In this document: piece after piece, positions 1-8,933 of the stretch | How the letters are laid out: every line of letters begins with the position of its first letter | Numbering within the stretch: the stretch's first letter is position 1 | Source: Tianweitania populi | Lineage (GTDB): Bacteria; Pseudomonadota; Alphaproteobacteria; Rhizobiales; Rhizobiaceae | Direction: 5' to 3' | Assembly (NCBI RefSeq): GCF_014652875.1 | Contig: NZ_BMZQ01000002.1 | Coordinates: 434,001-498,000 of the forward strand | DNA: 64,000 nt | Position numbers and translations under genes: made by a program | Notes under the pieces: model-generated | The model's input: the letters and a program-made list of their open reading frames with translations, nothing else | What the model was told of the DNA's origin: nothing | Databases searched by the model: none

Positions 1-788
1 TTATCCTGGCTCTCTTGCTGAGTGTTCTGCAGGCTTGGGGCATCCTTGTCGCTCTGGAACAGTCGCAACTTGTCAGACACGACAGCGCCGCCTTTGTCGC
101 AGTGGGCATTGCAAGCTTCGTTGCAAGCACCGCCGTGCTGATCTGGCTCGCCAAGATGGTCCAATTGCCCGGTTTGGGCAGTTCGTTCTGGCTTGTGCTG
201 GTCCTGCCCTATCTGGCGGGCTTGCCGGAAGAGATCGCGCTCTGGTTCGAAATGGCGGGGATGGGCGGCGTACCGGCAAGCGAGTTCCTGATGATCGCCG
301 CCTATGTCCTGCTTGGCATTGCCGGGGTCGTCTTTGCGCGGTCCTCTCTGCTGAGGGCTGCAAAGGAGCATAGGGTGGAAACGTCAACAGCTTCCGCCAT
401 GCTGATCTGGCCAGTGTTCCTGGCGAGTATGGCGGCTGGCTATCTGATCATCCCGATTGCCTTGATCAGCGAGGACCCGGAAGGGCTGCTCGCGCGTATC
501 CCTTACGCCGTGCCCGTTCTTACCACAGTGCTCATCCCGCTGTTTGTTTATGCCTATGCTCGATCGACCTTCCTCAAGCGCCTCGACGAGACGCAGAAGC
601 AGGCTTTGTCGCCCGTCTTATTTGCCGTGGCCGGCGTGCAGATCGCGATCTTCGTGGCAGGGCATCTTCTTTGGTCTACCCTCATGCTGAAATTCAGCTT
701 GGCGGGAAGCATGCTGATCGTGGCGACGCTCGTGATGCTGTCCTTGATGCGCACAGACGATCCGCGCGGTCAGTCCGCAACAGCTTGA
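1..788 (+). CDS. Polytopic membrane protein, unknown function (5' end outside window)
   Basis: The reading frame is open to the left edge, so the real start probably lies outside the window; a TTG at 15 is the first start-like codon visible. About 260 residues can be read and nearly all are hydrophobic, with roughly seven or eight membrane segments joined by short loops. I see no catalytic motif or metal-binding signature and cannot name a family. The next gene, a small DMT-type transporter on the same strand, starts 49 bases downstream, so the two could be co-transcribed. An integral inner-membrane location is the only supported statement. Confidence 0.6.
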   Translation, partial: ILALLLSVLQAWGILVALEQSQLVRHDSAAFVAVGIASFVASTAVLIWLAKMVQLPGLGSSFWLVLVLPYLAGLPEEIALWFEMAGMGGVPASEFLMIAAYVLLGIAGVVFARSSLLRAAKEHRVETSTASAMLIWPVFLASMAAGYLIIPIALISEDPEGLLARIPYAVPVLTTVLIPLFVYAYARSTFLKRLDETQKQALSPVLFAVAGVQIAIFVAGHLLWSTLMLKFSLAGSMLIVATLVMLSLMRTDDPRGQSATA

Positions 789-837
789 CGCCAGAGCACC
801 CGGCGAGGCACAGCAGCCTCTCTTGGGGGAAACGATC

Positions 838-1176
838 ATGAGCCTGTTCGGCGCCGTTCAGCTGGGTGTCTCGACGCTGATCTTCATGCTGGCGGCGAGT
901 GCGGCGAAGGCATGGACGCTTGCGCCAAGCCTACCGCGCTTGATCCTGGTGCTGGCGCTGTATTCGGCGGGCAACCTGATCATGCTCCGCCTCATTCGCG
1001 AGTTCGGCCTTGGCGTGGCGATCAGCCTGTCAGCCGTGGTTCAGCTCGTTGCGGTGAATGTTGTGGCCTTCACCTGGTTCGGTGAGCGCGTCAGCACCGT
1101 GCAGGGGCTGGGCATTGTGCTGGCGGTGGCGGCGGTGGCGCTGATTACGCTTGGACCGAGTTTGCAGGGTCGCTGA
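838..1176 (+). CDS. Small EamA/DMT-family membrane protein
   Basis: A 112-residue protein with four predicted membrane helices, about half the length of a classical ten-helix EamA transporter and similar in size to SMR-type members of the drug/metabolite transporter superfamily, which work as dimers. The C-terminal half (FTWFGERVSTVQGLGI followed by a Gly/Ala-rich helix) is the typical EamA ending, where a Glu in a short loop precedes the last helix. I chose the ATG at 838 because GGGGGA lies 7 bases before it; an in-frame TTG at 823 would add five residues. The substrate cannot be inferred. It ends just before a bidirectional terminator shared with the convergent DUF892 gene. Confidence 0.7.
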   Translation: MSLFGAVQLGVSTLIFMLAASAAKAWTLAPSLPRLILVLALYSAGNLIMLRLIREFGLGVAISLSAVVQLVAVNVVAFTWFGERVSTVQGLGIVLAVAAVALITLGPSLQGR

Positions 1177-1183
1177 GCCACAA

Positions 1184-1215
1184 AAAAGGCCCGCCGCATG
1201 AGCGACGAGCCTTTT
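1184..1215. terminator. Bidirectional intrinsic terminator
   Basis: AAAAGGC at 1184-1190 pairs with GCCTTTT at 1209-1215, giving A-tract/stem/T-tract symmetry between two convergent genes, so it can stop transcription from both sides. The stem is short, with CCG/CGA next to it not pairing perfectly. Confidence 0.65.
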
Positions 1216-1241
1216 GATACAAACAGACTGTTTGGCGAAGC

Positions 1242-1754
1242 TTATTCGGCTGCGGCCAGCGAGTTGACGCCGCCAGCTTCCGCGATCTGCGTCAGCTTCT
1301 TGTCGGTGGCTTCTTCCTCGTCGAGGTTCTGCTGGAGAACGGCAGCGCAATCCGAACGGCCGAGCTGCTTGGCCCAGGCCACCAGCGTGCCGTAACGGGT
1401 CATCTCGTAGTGCTCGACGGCTTGTGCGGCAGCAATCAGGGCCGCATCCAGCACCTGCTTGTCGTCGATGTCGCCGGTGATCTCATCGGTTTCTTCGATG
1501 ATGCCGTCGATGGCCGGGCAGCGAACCTGCTTGGCCTGCACGCCATGCATCTCGAACACCTGCTCGAGGCGGCTGATGTGGGTCTTGGTTTCACCGAGAT
1601 GCGTCTCGAAGCCCTGACGGAGCTGCATGTCCGTAGCCTTCTCGATCATCTTAGGCAAAGCCTTCACGATCTGGTTTTCAGCGTAATAGATGTCGCGCAG
1701 CGTGTGAACGAAGAGGTCGTCCATGGTGCTGATGTCTTTGGAAAAGAAACCCAT
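1242..1754 (-). CDS. DUF892 (YciE/YciF-type) ferritin-like stress protein
   Basis: A 170-residue all-helical protein matching the DUF892 ferritin-like family: MGFFSKDISTMDDLFVHTLRDIYYAENQIVKALPKM is not quoted in full here, but the diagnostic pieces are DLFVHTLRDIYYAE near residues 10-24, the HLGET segment, and the Ala-rich HYEMTRYGTL helix. Glu and His residues on these helices form the expected di-metal site. The start at 1754 has AGGAAGGTG upstream; longer frames to 1895 add an unrelated, non-conserved leader. Members are general stress proteins of unknown biochemical activity. A good EcfG-type promoter lies about 145 bases upstream, which fits stress regulation. Confidence 0.85.
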   Translation of the reverse strand: MGFFSKDISTMDDLFVHTLRDIYYAENQIVKALPKMIEKATDMQLRQGFETHLGETKTHISRLEQVFEMHGVQAKQVRCPAIDGIIEETDEITGDIDDKQVLDAALIAAAQAVEHYEMTRYGTLVAWAKQLGRSDCAAVLQQNLDEEEATDKKLTQIAEAGGVNSLAAAE

Positions 1755-1896
1755 TGTTTTCACCTTCCTGAGGTTCGGCGGCGGACAAGCCGCAAGGGCA
1801 TTATCTCCGGCCGCTCGATCGATCTGGTTGCTTGGCCAGCGGGCTGTCTGCCGCGCCGGCCGCTCATCCGGCTTCACACGTGCCGGCTGCCCCACA

Positions 1897-1921
1897 AACG
1901 TACGGCACGAAGCGCTGTTCC
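1897..1921 (-). promoter_or_regulatory. EcfG (general stress response) type promoter
   Basis: On the minus strand GGAAC (1921-1917) is followed after exactly 16 bases by CGTT (1900-1897). This matches the alphaproteobacterial EcfG promoter consensus GGAAC-N16/17-CGTT. It points towards the DUF892 gene, leaving a leader of about 130 bases. DUF892 genes are frequent members of the PhyR-NepR-EcfG regulon, which supports the call; no expression data are available here. Confidence 0.7.
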
Positions 1922-2172
1922 GTTAATTTTTCCTAAGATGTGGATGCGTGAGCGGGTTCGCCGGAGAAGCTGAGATCCGCTGGGCGCATTTTGCGTGACA
2001 TAGCTGCAACGCAACGCTGTTTGTGCGTACTAGCCACGAAAAGAGGGCCAAAATACCCCGATTTCGCCATGATCTAAGATGATTTAGCGCCTGCCTTAAC
2101 GGCGCGTTCACCGAGGATTCACCGGTCGCTGCTAGGGTTCGATTATGCGTTGCGTAGCTTTGAGTTGAGTAC
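1922..2172. other. Intergenic stretch without a recognised gene
   Basis: Between the EcfG-type promoter and the hairpin at 2173 I find no reading frame with coding character. The stretch is AT-richer than the flanking genes, and its right part (about 2085-2193) ends in a terminator-like hairpin, so it could be a small RNA gene; this is inference only. Confidence 0.35.
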
Positions 2173-2193
2173 AGGCGGGAGCAACCGCCTTTT
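2173..2193 (+). terminator. Terminator-like hairpin before a small ORF
   Basis: AGGCGG (2173-2178) pairs perfectly with CCGCCT (2185-2190) over a six-base loop, followed by TTT. This has the form of a short intrinsic terminator on the plus strand. It lies 14 bases before the ATG of a 43-codon ORF, so it may end an upstream small RNA or be a leader structure for that ORF. Confidence 0.45.
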
Positions 2194-2207
2194 CCGGAAC
2201 CCGAACA

Positions 2208-2339
2208 ATGAACATCCTGAGCCTTCTGACCCGCACCATCCGCAGCTTGCGCGAATTCGTCGTCCCGACCTACCGGCCGGAGCGTCATTATATGCGGGGT
2301 CCCGGTCCGGCCTGCGCCCGGCGCTCGAGCTTCCAGTAA
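2208..2339 (+). CDS. Putative 43-residue small protein
   Basis: An ATG opens a 43-codon frame beginning MNILSLLTRTIRSLREFVVP, an amphipathic helix with Leu/Ile on one face and Arg on the other, followed by a Pro/Arg/Tyr-rich tail. The segment YRPERHYMRGPG is strongly charged and aromatic, unlike random out-of-frame translation. The ribosome binding site is weak. It ends three bases before the stop of the convergent cysK, with no terminator between. Small basic proteins with similar YRPERHYMRGPG-like ends occur in rhizobial genomes as hypothetical proteins, as far as I recall. I assign no function. Confidence 0.45.
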   Translation: MNILSLLTRTIRSLREFVVPTYRPERHYMRGPGPACARRSSFQ

Positions 2340-2342
2340 GCT

Positions 2343-3308
<966 letters not shown>

Positions 3309-3460
3309 GAGCGATCTCCTTTTTGTCGGCTGACATATAGGCGCGACGGCTGCGCTTCGCACGATGCGGGCATGCTCAAAAGCTGCCATGCGGCAACAAG
3401 CCTTTTCGCGCGCGGCCTTTTCGGTTAGCTGCACAGGACTGGTTTTTAGGAGAGTGCAGC

Positions 3461-4357
3461 GTGATCATTGTCATCGGTTCCATCAATCTCGACCTGATCA
3501 CGGCCGTGGACCGCCTGCCGCAGCCCGGCGAAACGGTGGCGGGCAGCAGCTTTCGCACCGCACCCGGCGGCAAGGGCGCCAATCAGGCGCTGGCAGCAAG
3601 CCGCGCCGGCGCACCGGTGCGCATGATCGGCGCTGTGGGCGGCGATGCCTTTGCCGGCGAGGCATTGGCGTTGCTGAAGACCTCGACGGCCGATCTTACC
3701 GGCGTGCGCACGGTCGATGAGGCGACGGGCACGGCGATGATCCTGGTGGATGCGAAGGGCGAAAACATCATCGCGGTGTCCCCCGGCGCCAATGGCACTG
3801 TTTCGCCCGGGGATGTGGCCCAGGCCGATCCTGGACCTGAGGATCTCGTGCTGCTGCAGCATGAAGTTCCGCTCGAAACGGTGCAAGCGGCGCTCGATGC
3901 CGCAGAACAGGCTGGCGCGGCAACGCTCCTCAACACCGCCCCTTTCCGTGCCGATGCCGCCCCTCTTCTTGGCCGCGCGAGCATCGTGGTGGCCAATGAA
4001 ACGGAATTCGACCTTTATGCCGAAGTGCTCGACCTCGACGGCGCCGATCGCGCCGCGCGCATGAAGGCTTTTGTGGCGCGCACCGGCCGCATCCTGATCG
4101 TCACGCTTGGCGGCGACGGTGCGCTGGCGGTGGCGCCGGCTCTGGAAATTCGCGTGCCGGCGCTGTCGATCAAGCCGGTTGACACAGTGGGCGCGGGCGA
4201 CACGTTCTGCGGCGCACTGGCGGCAGGGCTGCATGCCGGTCTCACCATGGAAGACGCCTTGAAGCGCGCGGCAGTGGCCGGGGCATTGGCCTGCCTGAAG
4301 CCTGGCGCCCAGCCGTCCATTCCGACGCAGACCGAGATAGACGCAGCGTTGCAGTAG
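3461..4357 (+). CDS. rbsK: Ribokinase
   Basis: PfkB-family sugar kinase of 298 residues, most like ribokinase, which phosphorylates D-ribose to ribose 5-phosphate with ATP. The N-terminus [12 protein letters not shown] and GGKGANQA (36-43) form the ribose-binding signature, and [10 protein letters not shown] (244-253) carries the catalytic Asp247 and the anion hole. The start is GTG, preceded by TTAGGAGAG. No ribose transporter is adjacent, so a role in nucleoside salvage is possible: a nucleoside hydrolase lies about 3 kb away on the other strand. An HD-domain hydrolase gene follows after 8 bases and is probably co-transcribed. Confidence 0.9.
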   Translation: MIIVIGSINLDLITAVDRLPQPGETVAGSSFRTAPGGKGANQALAASRAGAPVRMIGAVGGDAFAGEALALLKTSTADLTGVRTVDEATGTAMILVDAKGENIIAVSPGANGTVSPGDVAQADPGPEDLVLLQHEVPLETVQAALDAAEQAGAATLLNTAPFRADAAPLLGRASIVVANETEFDLYAEVLDLDGADRAARMKAFVARTGRILIVTLGGDGALAVAPALEIRVPALSIKPVDTVGAGDTFCGALAAGLHAGLTMEDALKRAAVAGALACLKPGAQPSIPTQTEIDAALQ

Positions 4358-4365
4358 GGAAGCAG

Positions 4366-4944
4366 ATGACGCCGGAAGACTCGCTTGCCACGCTGGGCCT
4401 TTCGCCAGCGATCACCGACGAGTGGATCGCACAGCTGTCCGAGCCCCAACGGCATTATCATACGCTCGAGCATATCGTGGCCATGCTTCGCAACATGCCG
4501 GACAGCGCGACGACATCACGCGAGCTGATCGCGGCGACCTGGCTGCATGACATCGTGTATGACCCGACCGCCGTGGACAACGAGGAGCAATCGGCGGATC
4601 AGGCTGCCTGCGACCTCGCCGGAAGCGATGTGGCGATCGAGGTGGTGCGGCGGCTGATCATTGGCACCAAGCGGCACGAGCCTTCGGAGCACCCGCTGGA
4701 CGCTTTGATGAGCGATCTCGATCTGCTGATCCTCAGCGAAACGCCAGAGGCGTACCAAACCTATGCCGCGCAGATTCGCCGTGAATACGCACATGTGCCT
4801 GAAGAGGCTTACCGAGCCGGTCGTGCGCAGGTGCTGCGGCAGTTTTTGCAAACGCCGATCTACCAGACCGAACGATTTGCCGGGCGTGAAGATCAGGCGC
4901 GGGAGAACCTGGCTTGGGAAATCGCGCAGCTTCAAGGCCGTTGA
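4366..4944 (+). CDS. HD-superfamily predicted metal-dependent phosphohydrolase
   Basis: A 192-residue protein of the small stand-alone HD family (COG4339-like). The metal-binding residues are visible as RHYHTLEHI (30-37), WLHDIVYD with the His61-Asp62 pair, and a downstream Asp in LMSDLDLLIL. Such proteins are presumed nucleotide or phosphoester hydrolases, but the substrate is unknown. The gene starts 8 bases after ribokinase and is likely in the same transcript. It converges with an L,D-transpeptidase gene after 15 bases, with no clear terminator. Confidence 0.8.
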   Translation: MTPEDSLATLGLSPAITDEWIAQLSEPQRHYHTLEHIVAMLRNMPDSATTSRELIAATWLHDIVYDPTAVDNEEQSADQAACDLAGSDVAIEVVRRLIIGTKRHEPSEHPLDALMSDLDLLILSETPEAYQTYAAQIRREYAHVPEEAYRAGRAQVLRQFLQTPIYQTERFAGREDQARENLAWEIAQLQGR

Positions 4945-4959
4945 CCCTAGTGCCCTAAC

Positions 4960-5532
4960 CTACAAGGACTGGCTGCCCGGAAAAATCTCGATCGGCGTGC
5001 CGGTGGGCACCAGGGACCAGATTTCCTCCATCTCCGTATTGGTGACGGCGATGCAGCCGTCGGTCCAGTCGGTGAGATGGTGCAGCGGGCCGAGCAGGCC
5101 CAAGCCGTTGGGCAGGCCGTGGATCATGATATTGCCGCCCGGAATGACATTTGCCCGCTGTGCGGCATCGGTGTCGGCGGCGTTGGGGTAGGAGATGTGC
5201 AGGCTGAGATGGGCAAAGGACTTCGGGTTGCGCCAGTCGATGAGGTAGCGCCCTTCCGGTGTGCGCTCGTCACCTTCCTGTTGCTTGTGGCCGGCATCCC
5301 AGTTGGCGCCCATGGAAATGCGGTAGGTCCGCAGGACCTTGCCGTCGCGCAGCAGCTGCATCCGCTTGTCTGCCTTGGACACGGTAATGAGATCGGCTTG
5401 TGACGCGGCATCGGCGGATGGCGGCGGCGTTCCCGATCCGACGCGCGCCATGACCTTTGTGTAGCCGAACCCGCCAGTGGCCAATAAGGCGACCAAAGCC
5501 AGGAGCCCGAGAGCAGGCTTTAGCCGCATCAT
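4960..5532 (-). CDS. L,D-transpeptidase (YkuD domain), secreted or membrane-anchored
   Basis: A 190-residue cell-wall enzyme. An N-terminal hydrophobic segment (about residues 5-22) exports or anchors it, followed by a Ser/Ala-rich linker and a YkuD domain from about residue 47. The catalytic motif reads HGLPNGLG then DWTDGCIAVTN, with Cys160 as nucleophile and the upstream His as partner. Such enzymes form 3-3 peptidoglycan cross-links or attach proteins to the wall in the periplasm. Its ATG overlaps the TGA of the preceding gene by four bases, showing translational coupling with that secreted protein. Confidence 0.88.
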   Translation of the reverse strand: MMRLKPALGLLALVALLATGGFGYTKVMARVGSGTPPPSADAASQADLITVSKADKRMQLLRDGKVLRTYRISMGANWDAGHKQQEGDERTPEGRYLIDWRNPKSFAHLSLHISYPNAADTDAAQRANVIPGGNIMIHGLPNGLGLLGPLHHLTDWTDGCIAVTNTEMEEIWSLVPTGTPIEIFPGSQSL

Positions 5533-6032
5533 GGCCGGATCTCGTTCCGGTTTGCGATAATGGATTCAGGATCGCAATAAAGCTTGGTGACCTCGGTATC
5601 CTTCTTGTCATTGGTGAAGGCGTCGAGGCTGGAATAAACCCGCACCTCCCCATCCCGGATACCATCCGGCTGTCGTTCGTCCTCCGTGATCGTGAAGGAA
5701 TAAACATAGTCGCCGCGCTTGAAGCCGACCGCCATGGTGAGGTCGGTCGGATGATCGACCTCGGTGTCCTTGGTCGAAAAGTAGTAGCCATCGGCTTCGA
5801 AATAGAGCTCGGCCGGCTTCGTGCCGGTGACATAGGTGTAATAGCCCTGCTTCTTGCCGGGATGCGCATCCGTATTCGGAATCAGGCAGAACTCCGCGCG
5901 CGCGTCGCGCTGGGGGATGGTGCAGGAAAACAAAATCTGCCACGGCGGGATGCAGTTGGCTGCGGCGGGAGACGACGCGAGCGTCACCGGACTGGCTGCC
6001 ATGAGCAGCATTGTGACTGCCGATACTTTCAT
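5529..6032 (-). CDS. Secreted hypothetical protein
   Basis: A 167-residue protein with a clear signal peptide (MKVSAVTMLLMAASPVTLA, cleavage near SPAAA), then a mature domain rich in Tyr, Asp and Lys with four cysteines (NCIPPW, LFSCTIP, EFCLIP and KLYCDPE) that could form two disulfides in the periplasm. I do not recognise the family. The start at 6032 has GGAGGG upstream; the longer frame to 6224 runs into the regulator gene antisense region and is not credible. It overlaps the L,D-transpeptidase start by four bases, so a cell-envelope role is a reasonable guess. Confidence 0.75.
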   Translation of the reverse strand: MKVSAVTMLLMAASPVTLASSPAAANCIPPWQILFSCTIPQRDARAEFCLIPNTDAHPGKKQGYYTYVTGTKPAELYFEADGYYFSTKDTEVDHPTDLTMAVGFKRGDYVYSFTITEDERQPDGIRDGEVRVYSSLDAFTNDKKDTEVTKLYCDPESIIANRNEIRP

Positions 6033-6051
6033 CGTGAGATCCCTCCAGCTG

Positions 6052-6459
6052 CTATTTCTGACCTGACCGTGCATCGAAGGATGCGCGCGAGGCCTCGATG
6101 TGCGCTTTAGTTTGGCGGCTCCATTCCACCAGCGCGGCGACCTGAGCGGCGAAGGATCGGCCGATCGGGGACAATTCATAGGTGACGCTCGGCGGGATGC
6201 TGGGCTCGACGTGGCGGAGCACATGGCCGTCGCGCTCGAGGCGGCGCAGTGTCAGGGTCATCATGCGCTGCGAGATGCCCTGGAGCGCTCGTTCAAGCTC
6301 GCGGTAGCGGCGCGGGCCGGCAGACAATTCGGCAAGCGTCATCACCGTCCATTGCTCGCCAAGCCGATCGAGGATCATGCGCAAGCCGCAATCCTCATGA
6401 TCGGCCGATCCGCAAGGCGCGAGGTCAGGAATGCGAACATCCGTGTGCGTGTCGAACAA
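6052..6459 (-). CDS. HxlR-family transcriptional regulator (YtfH-like)
   Basis: A 135-residue winged-helix regulator. The HxlR signature is present: a Cys in the N-terminal arm (EDCGLRMILDRLGEQWTV), the recognition helix ELERALQGISQRMMTLTLRRLERDG (shortened here to RELERALQGISQRMM), and the wing IPPSVTYELSPIG. Cys24 region cysteines in HxlR/YodB/QorR-type proteins often sense quinones or reactive electrophiles. It is divergent from an NAD(P)H-quinone oxidoreductase-like gene with 71 bases between the two starts, the same arrangement as E. coli ytfH/ytfG, so autoregulation and control of that gene are likely. Confidence 0.88.
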   Translation of the reverse strand: MFDTHTDVRIPDLAPCGSADHEDCGLRMILDRLGEQWTVMTLAELSAGPRRYRELERALQGISQRMMTLTLRRLERDGHVLRHVEPSIPPSVTYELSPIGRSFAAQVAALVEWSRQTKAHIEASRASFDARSGQK

Positions 6460-6530
6460 AACAGTGCCTTCCTATGCGGTGCGCCGAACACCCTTAGTTT
6501 AGCTGCGAAGCATACGAAAAAGGAAGTTCC

Positions 6531-7334
6531 ATGATCTTGATTACCGGCGCCTCCGGGCAGCTCGCCTCGATGGTGGCAGAGCGGGCGCGTCAGAACGGAC
6601 TCGCTGTTGTTACGGCCAGCCGTTCGCCTGATGCCGATCGGCAGATAGACTTCGACCAGCCGGACACGCTGGATTTCAGCGGCGTGGATACCTTGTTGCT
6701 TATATCCGCCGGCTATGCCGAAGACGATGTGGTCATGCGCCGCCATGGCGCTGTGCTCGCGGCGGCTGCAAGGCAAGGCGTGAAACACGTCATCTATACC
6801 AGCCTGAGCAAAGCCAGCGATCATCTCGGCTTCGCATTGGCGCATCGCTGGACCGAGCGGCAGATCATGGCGAGCGGCATGGACTGGACCATTCTGCGCA
6901 ATGGTCTTTATGCCGAGCTGATCGGTGCGCTTGCGGCACCCCGCGACGGTCGCATTACGACGCCGTTTGGCGAGGGCGGCATTTCGGCTGTGGCGCGCAG
7001 CGATCTGGCGGAGGCCGCGGTTGCCGTCTTGAGCGATCCGGCAGCCCATGCCGGCAAGAGCTTTGAACTGTCCGGCACGAAGGCGTTTTGCCTGCCTGAA
7101 CTCGCCGCGCGCCTTGGTTGCCCCTATGAACCAACCAGCCTGGAGGCGGAACGGGTGCGGCTGGCCACCCTACCGCTCCCGCCCTTCCAGGCGCCCATGC
7201 TCCTGTCGATCTGCTCGGCGGCGGCTGCAGGCTTTCTTCAAACCGACGCCAGCGATCTGGAGACGCTGGTTCCACAGCCGCAGGATGCCTTCGCTGTGGC
7301 GTGTGCGGCGGCAGACAGTGCCCGTCAGACGTAG
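6531..7334 (+). CDS. NAD(P)-binding NmrA-like / QorB-type quinone oxidoreductase
   Basis: A 267-residue atypical short-chain dehydrogenase. The Rossmann motif MILITGASGQLASMV opens the protein; TYR-containing YTSLSKAS near residue 90 and the NGLY segment match the SDR_a5/QorB group. E. coli QorB (YtfG) reduces quinones with NADPH and protects from quinone toxicity. The divergent HxlR gene supports electrophile- or quinone-induced expression. The ATG has AAGGAAG about 5 bases upstream. A general NmrA-like redox-sensing role without catalysis remains possible. Confidence 0.82.
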   Translation: MILITGASGQLASMVAERARQNGLAVVTASRSPDADRQIDFDQPDTLDFSGVDTLLLISAGYAEDDVVMRRHGAVLAAAARQGVKHVIYTSLSKASDHLGFALAHRWTERQIMASGMDWTILRNGLYAELIGALAAPRDGRITTPFGEGGISAVARSDLAEAAVAVLSDPAAHAGKSFELSGTKAFCLPELAARLGCPYEPTSLEAERVRLATLPLPPFQAPMLLSICSAAAAGFLQTDASDLETLVPQPQDAFAVACAAADSARQT

Positions 7335-7361
7335 CGGTGCACACGCAACCAGAGTCGGGGC

Positions 7362-8300
7362 CTACAGCCTCCCCAACCGCTCTACGAGCAACTTGTAGAA
7401 GCCATCGGGGTCGATCTCACGCATGACGGTGGCGTTCTTCTTGCGGTCTGTGACGCCCCACCAATCAACCACGGTCATGCCGTAGGTCAGTTCCGATCGC
7501 GTTTCGATCTCGACATTGCAGTGGCGTCCGGAAAACAGCTCGGACTGGATGAGATAGGCGATGACGCAGGGGTCGTGCAATGGGCCGCCGCGGCTGCCAT
7601 ATTTGTCGACATCGAAGCGCTCGTAGAATTCGAGCATGGTGGCCGTGGCTTCGCCAACCTTGGTGCCGAGTGCGCGGATCGCGGCGATGCGCTCGGGTGA
7701 GCTCAGCGCCTTATGGGTGACATCGAGCGGCATCATGGTGATGGGAATGCCGGACGCGAACACAACTTCGGCGGCGTGGGCGTCGATATAAATGTTGAAC
7801 TCGGCTGTCGGCGTGATGTTGCCGCCCTCGAAGAAGCCGCCGCCCATCATCACGATCTCCTTGATGCGCGGGGCGATCTCGGGCTTGCGGGCCAGCGCCA
7901 TCGCGACATCGGTGAGCGCGCCGAGCGTGCACAGCGTGACCGTGCCGGGCTCTTCGCGCATCAGCGTGTCGACGATGAAGTCGACGCCGTGCTTTTCCTG
8001 CAAGGGCATGGTGGGCTCAGGCAAAGCCGGGCCGTTGAGGCCGGTTTCGCCATGCACGTGTTCGGCGGTCACGAGCGTGCGCACCAGCGGACGCACCGCG
8101 CCGGCATAGACCGGGATATCAGGGCGGCCAGCCAGTTCGCAGATCTTGCGGGTGTTCTTTTCGGTCAGCGCCAGCGGCACATTGCCGGCCAGCGCTACCA
8201 TGCCGAGGATCTCGAGCTCCGGGCTGCCCAATGCGAGCAGGATCGCCACTGCGTCGTCCTGGCCGGGATCCGTGTCGATGATGATTTTACGCGGCGCCAT
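7362..8300 (-). CDS. Nucleoside hydrolase (inosine/uridine-preferring family)
   Basis: A 312-residue nucleoside hydrolase that cleaves the N-glycosidic bond of ribonucleosides to free ribose and base. The Asp cluster IDTDPGQDDAVAIL (8-21) coordinates the catalytic Ca2+, and the C-terminal GPLHDPCVIAY supplies the second metal ligand and catalytic His. The MMGGGFFEGGNITPTAEFN segment (shown shortened as GGNITPTAEFN) holds substrate-binding Asn and Glu. The start at 8300 has GGGGAG upstream; the 14-residue longer form lacks conservation. Together with ribokinase in this window it could complete ribose salvage from nucleosides. It is divergent from the small heat-shock gene. Confidence 0.92.
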   Translation of the reverse strand: MAPRKIIIDTDPGQDDAVAILLALGSPELEILGMVALAGNVPLALTEKNTRKICELAGRPDIPVYAGAVRPLVRTLVTAEHVHGETGLNGPALPEPTMPLQEKHGVDFIVDTLMREEPGTVTLCTLGALTDVAMALARKPEIAPRIKEIVMMGGGFFEGGNITPTAEFNIYIDAHAAEVVFASGIPITMMPLDVTHKALSSPERIAAIRALGTKVGEATATMLEFYERFDVDKYGSRGGPLHDPCVIAYLIQSELFSGRHCNVEIETRSELTYGMTVVDWWGVTDRKKNATVMREIDPDGFYKLLVERLGRL

Positions 8301-8344
8301 GGATGCTCCCCTGCCCTGTTCTCGGCCATGTTCTTGAATCATAA

Positions 8345-8426
8345 AACGCGGCGGACCATATCAGGGGCATCGGGAGAAATGCCATCCGGGTTTCTCCTTT
8401 AATCGTCGCTCTCCAGGAGGACACCG
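8345..8426 (+). promoter_or_regulatory. ROSE-like RNA thermometer in the hsp20 leader
   Basis: Just before the hsp20 ATG, UCGCU at 8406-8410 can pair with AGGA at 8418-8421 over CUCCAGG, leaving the G of UCGCU bulged. This is the defining last hairpin of ROSE elements (UYGCU against the AGGA of the Shine-Dalgarno), which melt on heating and release the ribosome binding site. ROSE elements control rhizobial small heat-shock genes. The 5' limit of the element is a guess; no folding was computed. Confidence 0.6.
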
Positions 8427-8852
8427 ATGTCGCGCATGACGCCGTTTTCGAGCCCGTTGCTGCTCGGCTTCGACGCGATGGAAAAGACGCTGGAACGTAT
8501 CGCCAAGAATGGCGACGGCTATCCGCCCTATAACATCGAACGTCTCGGCGGCTCAGATGGCTGCCTGGAGCGCTTGCGGATCACGCTGGCGGTGGCCGGT
8601 TTCGCCGAAAGCGACCTCGATATCTCGATCGAGGAAAACCAGCTGACCGTCCGAGGCAAGCAGGTCGACGAGGGTGATCGGGAGTTCCTGCATCGAGGTA
8701 TCGCCGCCCGCCAGTTCCAGCGCATGTTCGTGCTGGCCGATGGGATGCGGGTGACCGGTGCAGCACTCAAGAACGGATTGCTCGCCATCGACCTTGACCG
8801 CCCTGAACCGGAGCGGCTTGTACGCAAGATTAACATTGCGGTGACAGAGTGA
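8427..8852 (+). CDS. Hsp20/IbpA-type small heat-shock protein
   Basis: A 141-residue alpha-crystallin-type chaperone that holds unfolding proteins in large cytoplasmic oligomers. The alpha-crystallin domain spans roughly residues 35-130: YNIERLGG start, ITLAVAGFAESDLDISIEEN with the beta-strand register of class A rhizobial HspA proteins, LTVRGKQ, and GLLAIDL near the C-terminal GxL motif. CCAGGAGGACACCG precedes the ATG and appears sequestered in a ROSE-like hairpin. A DUF1150 gene follows, a usual partner in alphaproteobacteria. Confidence 0.93.
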   Translation: MSRMTPFSSPLLLGFDAMEKTLERIAKNGDGYPPYNIERLGGSDGCLERLRITLAVAGFAESDLDISIEENQLTVRGKQVDEGDREFLHRGIAARQFQRMFVLADGMRVTGAALKNGLLAIDLDRPEPERLVRKINIAVTE

Positions 8853-8933
8853 AGCACCGGACCCGGTGTTCTGGAACCGATAGCTCGTTGACGGGTTGGT
8901 TTGACCACAACGGCCCGCAGACAGGAGGCTGAT

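Noticed and set aside
8871-8900. EcfG promoter before DUF1150
   Set aside because: GGAAC is followed after 16 bases by GGTT rather than CGTT, and the gene most likely uses the hsp20 transcript.
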